The position numbers and the translations under genes were made by a program. A stretch of 51,940 bases of DNA from an uncultured Bacteroidales bacterium (lineage in GTDB: Bacteria; Bacteroidota; Bacteroidia; Bacteroidales; Marinilabiliaceae), in assembly GCA_937892095.1 (NCBI GenBank), contig CALAVC010000213.1, forward strand, positions 1-51,940. Reading direction: 5' to 3'. This document shows, piece by piece, positions 1 to 8,335 of the stretch (position 1 is the first letter of the stretch; every line of letters begins with the position of its first letter). The notes beneath the pieces are model-generated. The model was not told the origin of the DNA and searched no databases. It worked only from the letters and a program-made list of their open reading frames with translations.

Positions 1-1272
1 ACGACTCATAGCCGGATACATTAGTTGATTGACCAGTTCGGGGTCTTCAAATCGCACTGTAGGTGCCACTCGCACCTTGGCTCTAAATATGTCTTTTATG
101 TGCTTGGCAAAGGCTTCCGATGGCTGACGTGTGCCGACGCGTACTGCTATCTCGTCTGTGCCTATGGCGTTGGTAAACACTTCTACCACGTAGTTCTCTA
201 CGCCACCTATGTCGTCCAATATGTCGAATATTGCAGGTGGATATAGTGTCGTACCCTTATATTTTATCATGTGTCCTTTGCGCCCTACAACGGGGCCGAG
301 CCTTACTGTCTGACGTCCACATTTGCATTGTCCAGTGTAGTGACGTACCATGTCGCCCGTGCGAAACCGCACAAGCGGCATACCCTCTATGCCCAGGGTC
401 GTCATGACCACTTCGCCAATCTCGCCTTCGCCAACGGCAATGCCGTTCTCGTCAAGAAACTCCACAATTATCAGTTCAGGTTGCAAGTGCCCACCAACAA
501 AATACTCGCAGTCGGTAAATGAACTCTGCATTTCGGTCGAAGCGTAGGTGGTGTAGAGTGTTATCTCGGGCCACTGTTCTGCAATCTTATTGCCCAGCGT
601 TGTATACTCGCCCGTGTCTGTTCGTAGTGCTTCGCCAATGCATATAAACTTCTTGAACGAAGACGCATGATAGTTTATGTTGTTCTGCTTGGCGTGGTCT
701 ATTAGCTTTAGCAAGAACGATGGTATGCACATGCCCACCGAAGCTTTTATGCGTTGTGCGGTTTCCCATTGCAGTTGTGGGATTCCGTTGCCTACGCGAC
801 ATACACCCATGCCAGTCTGTCTCGCACCCAAATAATATGCATAGCCAGCCATAAATCTTCGGTCGAGTGTTACCATTAGTTGCATCGTGTCTTTGGCTGT
901 AAGCCCTGCCGTGTTGAACGACAAGTATTCGTTATATGCCAAGCGTGTAAGGTCAGCTTCTGTAAGTATGACGGTTACGGGTTCACCAAGTGTTCCGCTC
1001 GTGGTTACGTAGTCGGCCACTTTCTCACGTCCCACACAAAAGAAGTCTTCGTTGCGAGTTTGCAAGTCGGCTTTGGTCGTTAGTGTTAGTTTGCCGAGGT
1101 CTTCAACGCATTTTATGTCGTCGGGCGTCAGACCGAGCGACGTCATTTTTTCGTTGTAAAACTTACTGTTAGCGTAGACGTAGCTAATGGTCTCGCGCAG
1201 TCGCTCGTCTTGATATTGTTTTATTTCTTCTTTCGATGCAAATTGTAGTTTCGGGTCGCGTTTGCTATACAT
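1..1272 (-). CDS. PaaK-like AMP-forming acyl-CoA ligase (partial, C-terminus cut by window edge)
   Basis: This reading frame stays open from an ATG at 1272 down to base 1, giving 424 codons, so probably only the last few residues are missing. It resembles the phenylacetate-CoA ligase / coenzyme F390 synthetase branch of the adenylate-forming superfamily, which activates a carboxylic acid with ATP and passes it to CoA. Visible motifs are the nucleotide-binding TTSGTLGEPV loop (about residues 90-99), YASTEMQ in the middle, and RFRTGDMV followed by a Cys-containing CKCGR segment. It begins 16 bases after recO ends and is the last visible gene of the sensor-pdxB-recO run. The acid substrate cannot be read from the sequence; in gut Bacteroidota such enzymes are commonly annotated as phenylacetate-CoA ligases. 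Confidence 0.85.
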   Translation of the reverse strand, partial: MYSKRDPKLQFASKEEIKQYQDERLRETISYVYANSKFYNEKMTSLGLTPDDIKCVEDLGKLTLTTKADLQTRNEDFFCVGREKVADYVTTSGTLGEPVTVILTEADLTRLAYNEYLSFNTAGLTAKDTMQLMVTLDRRFMAGYAYYLGARQTGMGVCRVGNGIPQLQWETAQRIKASVGMCIPSFLLKLIDHAKQNNINYHASSFKKFICIGEALRTDTGEYTTLGNKIAEQWPEITLYTTYASTEMQSSFTDCEYFVGGHLQPELIIVEFLDENGIAVGEGEIGEVVMTTLGIEGMPLVRFRTGDMVRHYTGQCKCGRQTVRLGPVVGRKGHMIKYKGTTLYPPAIFDILDDIGGVENYVVEVFTNAIGTDEIAVRVGTRQPSEAFAKHIKDIFRAKVRVAPTVRFEDPELVNQLMYPAMSR

Positions 1273-1288
1273 GTTCGGATTCTTTTTG

Positions 1289-2020
1289 CTAATTGAGCAT
1301 TGCCAATATTTCTTGAGAGTGTAGAGTTCCAAACCCCGGTTGGTGTAGTCGGTAATAGTCCGACATCATGCCAATGAGTTCTTGTCGTTCGTTGCGGTTG
1401 AGCGAAAGCTGAGCAAGTCCGTCGAATGTCGTAAGCGCTAGGTTGTGCCACAACTCAGCGTTTTGACCAGTCAGCACGTGTGGGTGTGTGGTCGATTGGC
1501 TACTCCAACGACCCTCTGCCATGTCGAATGTCGATTGTCCACTGCGCTCGTGGTCGGGGGCTATGCCTATGTAGTCCATCAAGTGCATCATGAAGTACAA
1601 GTGGAAGTTGCATAGTCCATTTGGTCCTCTTTCAAGCACCACGATGCTCTGTTCCACGTAGTCGTAGAGAGTCTCGTCGGGTACGTTTTCGGGCAGTGCA
1701 TGGCATAGTAGCTCGGCCATAAAAAAGGCTTCGCTTCGTCGTATGGGGTCGGTCAACACTGCATTTAGCGGACGCCGCAAATACATTTCGCTTATGCGTT
1801 TCATACCAGCTCGCTTGCCACTGCCCGAAGCTATAAAGTCCAATCCACTCAGTGGCATGAGCATAGCCGCTCGTCCTGCTGAGCGTTTACCATTGCCACT
1901 GACCATGTAGGCCATTCGACCATTCTCGCGCGTCAAGATGTTCACCACCTTTTGCGTTTCGCCATAGCGAACAGTGCTAAGCACAATGCCTTCGCTCTTC
2001 TGTGTCGGGATGCTTATCAT
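1289..2020 (-). CDS. recO: DNA repair protein RecO
   Basis: The 243-residue product has the RecO N-terminal OB-fold signature: an opening segment with EGIVLSTVRYGETQKVV and then NGRMAYMVSG. A helical C-terminal part follows. RecO loads RecA on SSB-coated single-stranded DNA together with RecR during gap repair, in the cytoplasm. The length matches Bacteroidota RecO proteins. No zinc-finger cysteines are apparent in the C-terminal half, unlike in some bacterial RecO proteins. The gene lies 2 bases after the pdxB stop and 16 bases before the ligase, so it is co-transcribed with them. The assignment rests on the N-terminal pattern and the length. Confidence 0.9.
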   Translation of the reverse strand: MISIPTQKSEGIVLSTVRYGETQKVVNILTRENGRMAYMVSGNGKRSAGRAAMLMPLSGLDFIASGSGKRAGMKRISEMYLRRPLNAVLTDPIRRSEAFFMAELLCHALPENVPDETLYDYVEQSIVVLERGPNGLCNFHLYFMMHLMDYIGIAPDHERSGQSTFDMAEGRWSSQSTTHPHVLTGQNAELWHNLALTTFDGLAQLSLNRNERQELIGMMSDYYRLHQPGFGTLHSQEILAMLN

Positions 2021-2022
2021 TT

Positions 2023-3129
2023 TCAGTCGCTTAGCCCGAAGCTCTTTAAGTATTTGTAGTGCTTGTATTCTTTTGCCACACTGAATGCTCCTATTTCGCG
2101 TCGGAGGTGATAGTTGCCTCGTTGCTCTTCAAAGTTCATCGGTAGTGTGCGTAGCCATCTGCTGTCGGACTCTATGTCGTATATGTGCAAAAACATTCTG
2201 CATGCTGCTTCTTCGGCGTCAATATTTTGAGGCAGTATAATGCTATGTTCCGCTGGCGTTGGCAGAGTGGACAATGTATATTTCAGTCCGAGTCCATAGT
2301 GTTCGTTTATGGCATCTATGACCATCTGTGTGCCACGTCGCTTGCTGTCGGTGCTATAGCCTGCAATGTGGGGTGTCGAGATGGCTGTCTGCCACATAAG
2401 GTCTTTGTCTATGTTCGGCTCGTTTTCCCACACGTCTACTATTGCATGGCGAATAGTCCCGTCAGTCAGTCCTTTTTTTAGGGCTTCTGTTTGGCATACA
2501 GGTCCGCGCGAAGTGTTGATGACTATGCTACCACGTTTGAGCCTACTCAGCGTGTTCTCGTTGAGGAGGTGGAATGTGGGGTAAGGACCATCGCATGTAA
2601 GTGGCACGTGAAAGCTTACAATGTCGGCAAGTCGTAGTGCTGTATCGAACGATATGTAGTCGTCCGATTTTTCAGCCTCGGCGCGTGGTGGGTCTACCAT
2701 TAGCACTTTCATGCCGAGTCGGCGTGCCAATGTAGCCACGCGGCTACCAACGTGTCCGAGTCCGACCACGGCTATCACCCGTCCGCGCAGAGGGACATCG
2801 TGTCGCAGGCGTAGCACTGCTAGTGCCGACGCTACGTATTGTTCCACCGACGCAGCATTACAACCCGGTGCGTTTTGCCAATATATGTTGTGTGCGTCGC
2901 AATAGGTTGTGTCTATGTGGTCGTAGCCTATCGTGGCCGTAAAAATGCCACTAACTTTTGTGTCGTGTAGCAGAGCCTCGTTGCATTTTGTGCGTGTGCG
3001 GACTATCAGAACATCTGCATCCGCAACGTCTGCACGACAGATGTCTGCTCCTCGTTTGTAGACGACCTCGGCAACGTCGTCGAGCGTCCCGCGGAGAAAT
3101 GGAATCTTATCATCGGCTACTATTTTCAT
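2023..3129 (-). CDS. pdxB: Erythronate-4-phosphate dehydrogenase PdxB
   Basis: This 368-residue D-2-hydroxyacid dehydrogenase oxidises 4-phosphoerythronate in the DXP-dependent pathway of pyridoxal phosphate synthesis. The NAD-binding motif GLGHVGS is at residues 123-129. The catalytic triad is Arg208 (NTSRGP), Glu237 (WENEP) and His254 (TPHIAGYS). The C-terminal extension after the catalytic core distinguishes PdxB from shorter SerA-type enzymes. The gene follows the degenerate sensor protein by 18 bases and precedes recO by 2 bases. The PdxB name is supported by length and residue placement; another hydroxyacid dehydrogenase is less likely. Confidence 0.92.
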   Translation of the reverse strand: MKIVADDKIPFLRGTLDDVAEVVYKRGADICRADVADADVLIVRTRTKCNEALLHDTKVSGIFTATIGYDHIDTTYCDAHNIYWQNAPGCNAASVEQYVASALAVLRLRHDVPLRGRVIAVVGLGHVGSRVATLARRLGMKVLMVDPPRAEAEKSDDYISFDTALRLADIVSFHVPLTCDGPYPTFHLLNENTLSRLKRGSIVINTSRGPVCQTEALKKGLTDGTIRHAIVDVWENEPNIDKDLMWQTAISTPHIAGYSTDSKRRGTQMVIDAINEHYGLGLKYTLSTLPTPAEHSIILPQNIDAEEAACRMFLHIYDIESDSRWLRTLPMNFEEQRGNYHLRREIGAFSVAKEYKHYKYLKSFGLSD

Positions 3130-3147
3130 CTTGTTTTTTGCTCCGTG

Positions 3148-4848
3148 TCAGACGAAATATGAGCATACGGCTGCGCGTGCCACTTCTATGTCGAATGGCA
3201 GTGGATATAGCATGTCGAAGCCAGCTTCGGTATATTGCATTGTTTCTGTTGGGTCGTTGCCGTCAATGAATATCAGCACTGGAACTTTGCTCACCACGCC
3301 ACTTTCGGCTGCGCGTATGGATGTCATCATGCGTATGCATTTAGCTATGCCCGCGCGGGAGTCGGCCAATATGATGTCTATTTTTGAGTCGGTAAATATG
3401 TTGACGGCTTCGATAGGAGACGTGGCGCGTTTGACTCGTTGTACGATTCCGCCCACGGCCACTTGTGCCTGTGCATACATAGTGTCGTCGGCCGTAACCA
3501 CAAGCACGTTGGCTTCGCCTATGGGAATGTTTTGTGGCAGTTCTATGTTCGGGCTGTCTGTAAAAATACTGTCTCGGCTTAGAAGTTCTGCGTCTTCATA
3601 TCGAAGTGTGAAGTCGATGTGCAAGCCCTCGTCATCTGTTGCCACCGAGAATGCTCCGTTCTCCGATTCTATTATGTTGCGTGTTACTCCGAGTTCGAGA
3701 TAATCTATTATGCGTGTTTCTATGGAAGCAATCTCGCGTCGGTCGAGTTTTATTTGGTAGTCGAGTACTATGCTATAGTGTAGCACGATGTCGTGTTCGT
3801 AGACGTCGTCGCGTGTTACGAATAGTTTTAGGTCATATTCGGCAAGACCTATTTTGTTTTCCAATGCGTCGAGCACGTTCAGCAATATCTGACGTGTCAA
3901 GATGCTGTTTCCCAATATCGTTTCGGGTACATTGCTTGCCAATGCAAATGAGTGCCTTTTCGAAGGGTCTTTGCACTTGAAGAGCTTTAGTAGGTTGTTT
4001 AGTAGTGTGTATATGTTAAAACATATCTTCTCTTGTGGCAACATTGGTATGTTGTGCGAAGCCGCCTTCTTGACAGAGTAAAATGTGTTGGTGGCGTTCA
4101 GTGTCGAGGCGCGTATAAGTCCCACAAGTTCCGACTGTATGGGGGCAAGCCGTTCGGTGCGCAAGATGTCGACGGCTTCATGTATTTCTGATAGTGGTTT
4201 CTCTATTCCGTCGTTCAGTCGGGTTATTATTCCGTTCTTTACGGTTATCTCTTCGTTTAGTACGTTCAGCTCGCGGTTTTTGCTATATATTAGTCCCGAC
4301 GTCCAGCGTATGGCTATGAAAAATATGGTCGTGCAAGCAGTTTGTACGAGTGAAAGATGCACGATGTATTGCACGAACTGGCTTGTATTGTGTATTTCAA
4401 GTATGCTGTTGTAGAATATGTAGAATAGTATTGCTGCACCAAGGTGTGCTATGGATATTGAGACTCCGAGGTGTCTGCCGTGAAGTAGTAGTGCAATGAA
4501 CGGATATAGGCTAAGAGGTAGCGTAACGATGTTTAGGTGCAGACCGCTTATGTGGACTATTATTGTGTAGAAAAATATAATTGTTTTGTGGGCTATCGTA
4601 ATCCACTGCCTGTCGTGAAAGAAGTGTACTGAAAAAAAATATGTCATAAAGAAGACGCAGAATGTCAGGTGCGTACTCGACAGTAGCGCATTCTCTATGA
4701 AGAGTGAGTATAATCCAAGGTAAAGACTTTGCATGAGGTAGAGCAAGTTGACAAGTCCAGAGAATGTCCTGTTAAAACCACTGTCGGCCAGTAGGTCGGT
4801 GTCTGACGTTGTCGCTATCGTGTTGAGTATATTGTTTGATTTGCTCAT
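3148..4848 (-). CDS. Degenerate hybrid sensor protein: membrane domain, kinase-like core, receiver-like domain
   Basis: The 566-residue protein starts with about six hydrophobic segments (roughly residues 30-190). A helical stretch follows where a histidine kinase dimerisation domain would be, then an ATPase-like region, then a receiver-like domain (about 440-566). The usual H-E/D-x-x-T/S-P phospho-acceptor box is absent; that area reads IEKPLSEIHEAVDIL. The N-box equivalent reads RQILLNVLDAL, with the second conserved Asn lost. No DxGxG box is visible, and the G2-like stretch (LELGVTRNIIE) has lost most glycines. The receiver keeps an Asp in IILADSRAG. I infer a sensor that has lost kinase activity but may still bind partners. 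It leads the pdxB-recO operon and has a TAnnTTTG element just upstream. Confidence 0.7.
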   Translation of the reverse strand: MSKSNNILNTIATTSDTDLLADSGFNRTFSGLVNLLYLMQSLYLGLYSLFIENALLSSTHLTFCVFFMTYFFSVHFFHDRQWITIAHKTIIFFYTIIVHISGLHLNIVTLPLSLYPFIALLLHGRHLGVSISIAHLGAAILFYIFYNSILEIHNTSQFVQYIVHLSLVQTACTTIFFIAIRWTSGLIYSKNRELNVLNEEITVKNGIITRLNDGIEKPLSEIHEAVDILRTERLAPIQSELVGLIRASTLNATNTFYSVKKAASHNIPMLPQEKICFNIYTLLNNLLKLFKCKDPSKRHSFALASNVPETILGNSILTRQILLNVLDALENKIGLAEYDLKLFVTRDDVYEHDIVLHYSIVLDYQIKLDRREIASIETRIIDYLELGVTRNIIESENGAFSVATDDEGLHIDFTLRYEDAELLSRDSIFTDSPNIELPQNIPIGEANVLVVTADDTMYAQAQVAVGGIVQRVKRATSPIEAVNIFTDSKIDIILADSRAGIAKCIRMMTSIRAAESGVVSKVPVLIFIDGNDPTETMQYTEAGFDMLYPLPFDIEVARAAVCSYFV

Positions 4849-4867
4849 GCAGTGTGTTGTATCTTGT

Positions 4868-4875
4868 CAAAGGTA
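4868..4875 (-). promoter_or_regulatory. -7 element upstream of the degenerate sensor gene
   Basis: The minus strand reads TACCTTTG here, an exact match to the Bacteroidota TAnnTTTG -7 element, 20 bases upstream of the ATG at 4848. No TTTG is seen at the expected -33 distance, so the promoter is only partly supported. Confidence 0.5.
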
Positions 4876-4935
4876 AGAAAAAATAAAGCTTTTTGTTGTT
4901 TGTGCCGTAGCCAATTGTGTCGTTTGTAATATAAA

Positions 4936-4965
4936 AACGTGAGTAGATTTTAGTCTACTCACGTT
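4936..4965 (-). terminator. Terminator of the exbB/exbD operon
   Basis: A perfect 12-bp stem (AACGTGAGTAGA with TCTACTCACGTT) encloses a 6-base loop. A T-rich tail follows on the minus strand. It lies 27 bases beyond the last exbD stop and upstream of the sensor promoter. Confidence 0.85.
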
Positions 4966-4991
4966 CTTATCGCTTGGGTTTTTTTCTTTGT

Positions 4992-5459
4992 TTATTTTTT
5001 TATAGCTCCTCGGCGAGCAGCATAGCTTATCTTCAAGGCTTGCGCTTTACGCAATGCTTGTTTGATGTCTGTTATGGTGCCCATTTGTACGTCGGAGTCG
5101 GCTTTGATTGAGACTGTCATCTTCGGGCGATCGCTTTCGTTGCGTTTTTCACGTTCCTGAAGGATGTAGTTGCCAATTTCGTCGACTGTGGCGAAAGAGT
5201 CGTTGAGCTGTATACGTGGCTCGGAGCCGAACTTTTTGCTCTGCGAGGGTTTGCCCACGTAGATGTAACTTACAAGAGATTTGTTTTCGAGCTTAGTTAC
5301 TTCTGTTGCTTCGGGCAGCATGACCTTGACTATCATAGTTACCTCTTTCATGGACGTCGAGACCATGAAGAAGAAGAGTAGCATGAAGACAATGTCAGGA
5401 AGCGACGAAGTGTTTAGCTTTTGATTGCCACTCTTGCTGCTTTTTCTGATTACTGCCAT
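4992..5459 (-). CDS. ExbD/TolR-family biopolymer transport protein (second copy)
   Basis: This 155-residue ExbD-type protein has one N-terminal transmembrane helix that carries the conserved proton-path aspartate (SSLPDIVFMLLFFFMVS), then a periplasmic domain. With ExbB it converts proton motive force into work for TonB-dependent receptors or a Tol-like system. Its ATG overlaps the stop codon of the upstream exbD by one base (TAATG), which suggests translational coupling and matched amounts. It is the last gene of the ExbB-membrane protein-ExbD-ExbD operon and ends before a strong terminator. ExbD and TolR cannot be separated by sequence alone; the arrangement is typical of Bacteroidota ExbD pairs. 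Confidence 0.9.
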   Translation of the reverse strand: MAVIRKSSKSGNQKLNTSSLPDIVFMLLFFFMVSTSMKEVTMIVKVMLPEATEVTKLENKSLVSYIYVGKPSQSKKFGSEPRIQLNDSFATVDEIGNYILQEREKRNESDRPKMTVSIKADSDVQMGTITDIKQALRKAQALKISYAARRGAIKK

Positions 5460-6043
5460 TACTTCTTGTAGTTTTTAGGTTCGGCTTCAGAAATCTTCTG
5501 AGGATAGATTTCGCGTATGGCCTTTTGCTCTTCTTCCGAACATTTGTCATACTCTTTTTTGAACTTCGTGAGTGCTAACTCATTGCGCAGTTCGTTGTAG
5601 GCTGCTTGTAGTTCGTTCTGTACTTTGAGGTAGGCTTGATATTGGCTACCACGGTCGTTCTGAAGCGAAATGACGCCTTTGGAGACTTTGACATTGCCGA
5701 AGAACTCAACTTCTTTTTCTTGCTTCTCTGGCAGATTGGGTAAGTCCATTGGGTTGGCAATAAACTCTTTTGCCTTGTCTTTGAGCAAGTTGATGTTTTC
5801 GAGCCATTCACCTTCAACGAGGAGCTGGTTCTGATAGTTGAGCTGAACGGTAAAGATGTTGCGATCTTTTATTATGTTCGAATCGTCTTGTTTTTGGTTG
5901 GGGTCGAACGGTGGCAACATACGAGAAAGACCCGTATCGGAGTTCATCGTTGTTGAGACCAAGAAGAAGACGAGCAGAAGGAATGCGATGTCGGCCGTTG
6001 AACTTGCGTTCAAGTCTGGCGTTTCTTTCTTACTTTTTGCCAT
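5459..6043 (-). CDS. ExbD/TolR-family biopolymer transport protein (first copy)
   Basis: The 194-residue protein has an N-terminal transmembrane helix with a central aspartate (SSTADIAFLLLVFFLVS) and a longer, charged periplasmic part with a Lys/Glu-rich C-terminal third. It is an energy-transducing partner of the ExbB homologue upstream. It follows the four-helix membrane protein by about 50 bases and overlaps the next exbD by one base. Two consecutive ExbD paralogues of different length are usual in this phylum; they may form heteromeric periplasmic units. The assignment is firm at family level, and the receptor system served is inferred. Confidence 0.9.
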   Translation of the reverse strand: MAKSKKETPDLNASSTADIAFLLLVFFLVSTTMNSDTGLSRMLPPFDPNQKQDDSNIIKDRNIFTVQLNYQNQLLVEGEWLENINLLKDKAKEFIANPMDLPNLPEKQEKEVEFFGNVKVSKGVISLQNDRGSQYQAYLKVQNELQAAYNELRNELALTKFKKEYDKCSEEEQKAIREIYPQKISEAEPKNYKK

Positions 6044-6092
6044 TTGTTTGGTTCATTTGTTTTATAGAACGGTCAGCATTCCGGCCGGCACC

Positions 6093-6527
6093 TTATTTGA
6101 AGATGTTGATTATTTCGGAGGCGACAATGGCGATGGCTGCAACTGCAAGTGCGAAGTAGCATGTGAAAATGCTCGTGTCGGCAATTTTAAGCCATCCGTA
6201 GGTGTTCTGATCGCCTTCATAACCTATCATGTTGAGGGGCGTGCCATCTGCAAGAGACCAGAATATGGCAATGAGGATGGCGGCTCCAATGAGGGCTATG
6301 ACGCTCTTGATGAGCGACTTGGTGTCGAGTATTGCGTTGAGAGCTTCGGAGATTACTGCGAGTCCTAATCCGATTACGAGGACAACAACTGTCCATGTAA
6401 TGATGTTCGCTGTCCACGAGCCGTCGGCCATGGGCTCTGCTTCAGAAGCACTTAAAGCAATAAATATCACACTCAACGCGGCTATGAGTAGCATAGCGGC
6501 TTTTGAGATGAGTTCTGCTGTTTTCAT
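6093..6527 (-). CDS. Small four-helix inner-membrane protein between exbB and exbD
   Basis: The 144-residue protein has about four hydrophobic segments (near residues 7-27, 42-64, 77-93 and 117-142) with short polar linkers, and no enzymatic motif. I do not recognise a named family. Similar uncharacterised membrane proteins occupy this slot between exbB and exbD in other Bacteroidales. It lies 59 bases after exbB and about 50 bases before the first exbD, so it is almost certainly co-transcribed and may assist assembly of the motor. That role is an inference from position only. Confidence 0.75.
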   Translation of the reverse strand: MKTAELISKAAMLLIAALSVIFIALSASEAEPMADGSWTANIITWTVVVLVIGLGLAVISEALNAILDTKSLIKSVIALIGAAILIAIFWSLADGTPLNMIGYEGDQNTYGWLKIADTSIFTCYFALAVAAIAIVASEIINIFK

Positions 6528-6586
6528 TACTTTATGCTTTTCTTATTTACTAAATCTTTGCTTTGTACTGAGCTTGGGGCACTTTC

Positions 6587-7381
6587 TTAGTGCTTAGCAC
6601 GATACTTGAGGATGATGTCCATGAGCGAGATAGAAGCGTCTTCCATCTTGTTGACGATGGCATCGATTTTTGCAACGATGTAGTTGTAGAAAAGTTGAAG
6701 AATAACGGCTGCAATAAGACCGAAGATTGTTGTAAGAAGTGCGACTTTGATACCGCCTGCGACAGCTACTGGAGAGATGTCACCCATCTTTTGAATAGAG
6801 TCGAAGGCCTGAATCATACCAACGACTGTACCCATAAATCCGAGGGATGGAGCGATGGCGATGAAGAGCGAAATCCAAGTAAGACCGCTTTCCATGCGAC
6901 CCATCATTACAGAGCCGTAAGATACGACTGCTTTCTCGACCATATCGGGACCTTCGTTGTAGCGTTCGAGACCTTGGTAGAAGATAGATGCTACTGGACC
7001 ACGAGTGTTGCGACAAACTTCTTTTGCTTTTTCTACGCCACCGTTTTCGAGTGCGTCCTCAACTTTTGCGAGGAGTTTCTTGGTGTTGGTGTTGGCTGCT
7101 GTCAAGTAGATGATGCGCTCGATGGCAATGGCCAAACCGAGTACGAGACATGCGAGCACTGGGAGCATCCAACCCACACCGCCTTCGACAAACTTTTCTT
7201 TGAGGACTTGGTGCATAGACTGTTCTTCATCGGCTGACGCGTCTACTGCGGGTGCGGCTGCCTCGGTGACTTCTTCGACTGCGGGAGCATCAGCAGCCTG
7301 AGCTGCTTCGTCTTGTGCAAGGGCTACAGAGCCGAAGCTCATCATGCCGAAGACTGCTACATAGGCAAATAGCTTTTTCAT
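6587..7381 (-). CDS. exbB: MotA/TolQ/ExbB proton channel family protein
   Basis: The 264-residue product starts with a signal-like hydrophobic stretch and an Ala/Glu-rich segment (about 22-55). Three transmembrane helices follow, with the TolQ/ExbB signature around SLGFMGTVVGMIQAF and GGIKVALLTTIFGL. It forms the channel pentamer in the inner membrane that, with ExbD, energises TonB-dependent transport. It is the first gene of a four-gene operon. The N-terminal extension is common in Bacteroidota ExbB proteins and may be cleaved. The HmuR receptor in this window would be one natural client, which is an inference. I found no exact TAnnTTTG element in the 170 bases upstream. Confidence 0.92.
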   Translation of the reverse strand: MKKLFAYVAVFGMMSFGSVALAQDEAAQAADAPAVEEVTEAAAPAVDASADEEQSMHQVLKEKFVEGGVGWMLPVLACLVLGLAIAIERIIYLTAANTNTKKLLAKVEDALENGGVEKAKEVCRNTRGPVASIFYQGLERYNEGPDMVEKAVVSYGSVMMGRMESGLTWISLFIAIAPSLGFMGTVVGMIQAFDSIQKMGDISPVAVAGGIKVALLTTIFGLIAAVILQLFYNYIVAKIDAIVNKMEDASISLMDIILKYRAKH

Positions 7382-7450
7382 AATCTGCGTTAAAATTTAC
7401 TTTTTATTTGTTTTATTGATTTTTGTATAAATTAAATGTTTCGCACGTGT

Positions 7451-7468
7451 CAAGGGCAATAACCCTTG
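7451..7468. other. Small inverted repeat between tatD and exbB
   Basis: A 6-bp inverted repeat (CAAGGG, 6 bases, CCCTTG) sits in the AT-rich 170-base gap between the tatD stop and the exbB start. It lacks a T-run, so it is not a clear terminator; it could lie in the exbB leader. No promoter element is obvious in this gap. Confidence 0.3.
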
Positions 7469-7551
7469 CGCAATGCGAAGCCAAGTTACTAAATTTTTAC
7501 GATATGCAACGTTCTTTATGTTTGAAAATGCTACACAAACGTTTAATTAGC

Positions 7552-8328
7552 TTAATCGTTTATCTTGAAAAGACGTTGTGCATTGTTGTGTGTTGCATGT
7601 GCTACTTCGTCGAATGATAGGTGTAGTGTAGCTGCAAGTTTTTCAACCACGAGTGGTATGTAGGCTGGCTGATTTCGTTTGCCACGATGAGGTACTGGTG
7701 TGAGGTACGGAGCGTCGGTTTCGGTGAGAATTGTTGTGAGTGGTATGTGGGTAGCTACCTCGGACACATGGCTATTTTTGTAGGTCGATGAACCTCCGAA
7801 GCCGAAATAAAATTGTGGGTAGTGTCGGTGGATGTAGATGGCTTGTTCGGGGCTGCCGTCGTAGCAGTGTAGAGAGCCTTCGGGTACGTGTCCGTTGAGT
7901 TGGGGCAGAATGTCGATGAGAAGCGATATTGCTTGCCTGCAATGGATGGATACGGGTAGCGAATGGTCGTAGGCGTAGCGCATCTGCCGAAGGAAGACTT
8001 CGACTTGTTCTTTTTGTCTGCTTTTATCGTGGTAGAGGTCGAGACCTACTTCGCCGATGCCCATAAATGGTGCATGATGTTCTGCAAAATCGATAATCTG
8101 TTCGACTTGCAACATTGGGTCTGATGATAATTCGGTGGGGTGCAGTCCGTAGAGTGGGTGTAGAGAGTCGGAGTGTTGCAAGCAAAGTCTATGGACGGCT
8201 TCGAGGTCAATGGTGCTTGTGGATGGCAGAATCATGTGACTTACCCCGACGGCATGTGCATCGGCAATGACCTTGTCAATATCTGTTGCGAAGCAGTCCT
8301 CGTAGATGTGCGTGTGTGTGTCTATCAT
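7552..8328 (-). CDS. tatD: TatD-family metal-dependent DNase
   Basis: I place the start at the ATG at 8328, because the family begins with the metal-binding MIDTHTH motif. An ATG 30 bases upstream would overlap lspA and add an unconserved tail. The product has 258 residues. Metal ligands are visible as THTH, GIGEVGLD, IHCRQ, HCYDG and TETDAPYL, the usual TatD amidohydrolase set. TatD proteins are 3'-5' exonucleases linked to DNA repair and turnover in the cytoplasm. The gene is last in the ileS-dksA-lspA-tatD run and starts just after the lspA stop codon. Confidence 0.92.
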   Translation of the reverse strand: MIDTHTHIYEDCFATDIDKVIADAHAVGVSHMILPSTSTIDLEAVHRLCLQHSDSLHPLYGLHPTELSSDPMLQVEQIIDFAEHHAPFMGIGEVGLDLYHDKSRQKEQVEVFLRQMRYAYDHSLPVSIHCRQAISLLIDILPQLNGHVPEGSLHCYDGSPEQAIYIHRHYPQFYFGFGGSSTYKNSHVSEVATHIPLTTILTETDAPYLTPVPHRGKRNQPAYIPLVVEKLAATLHLSFDEVAHATHNNAQRLFKIND

Positions 8329-8335
8329 TCGTTGG

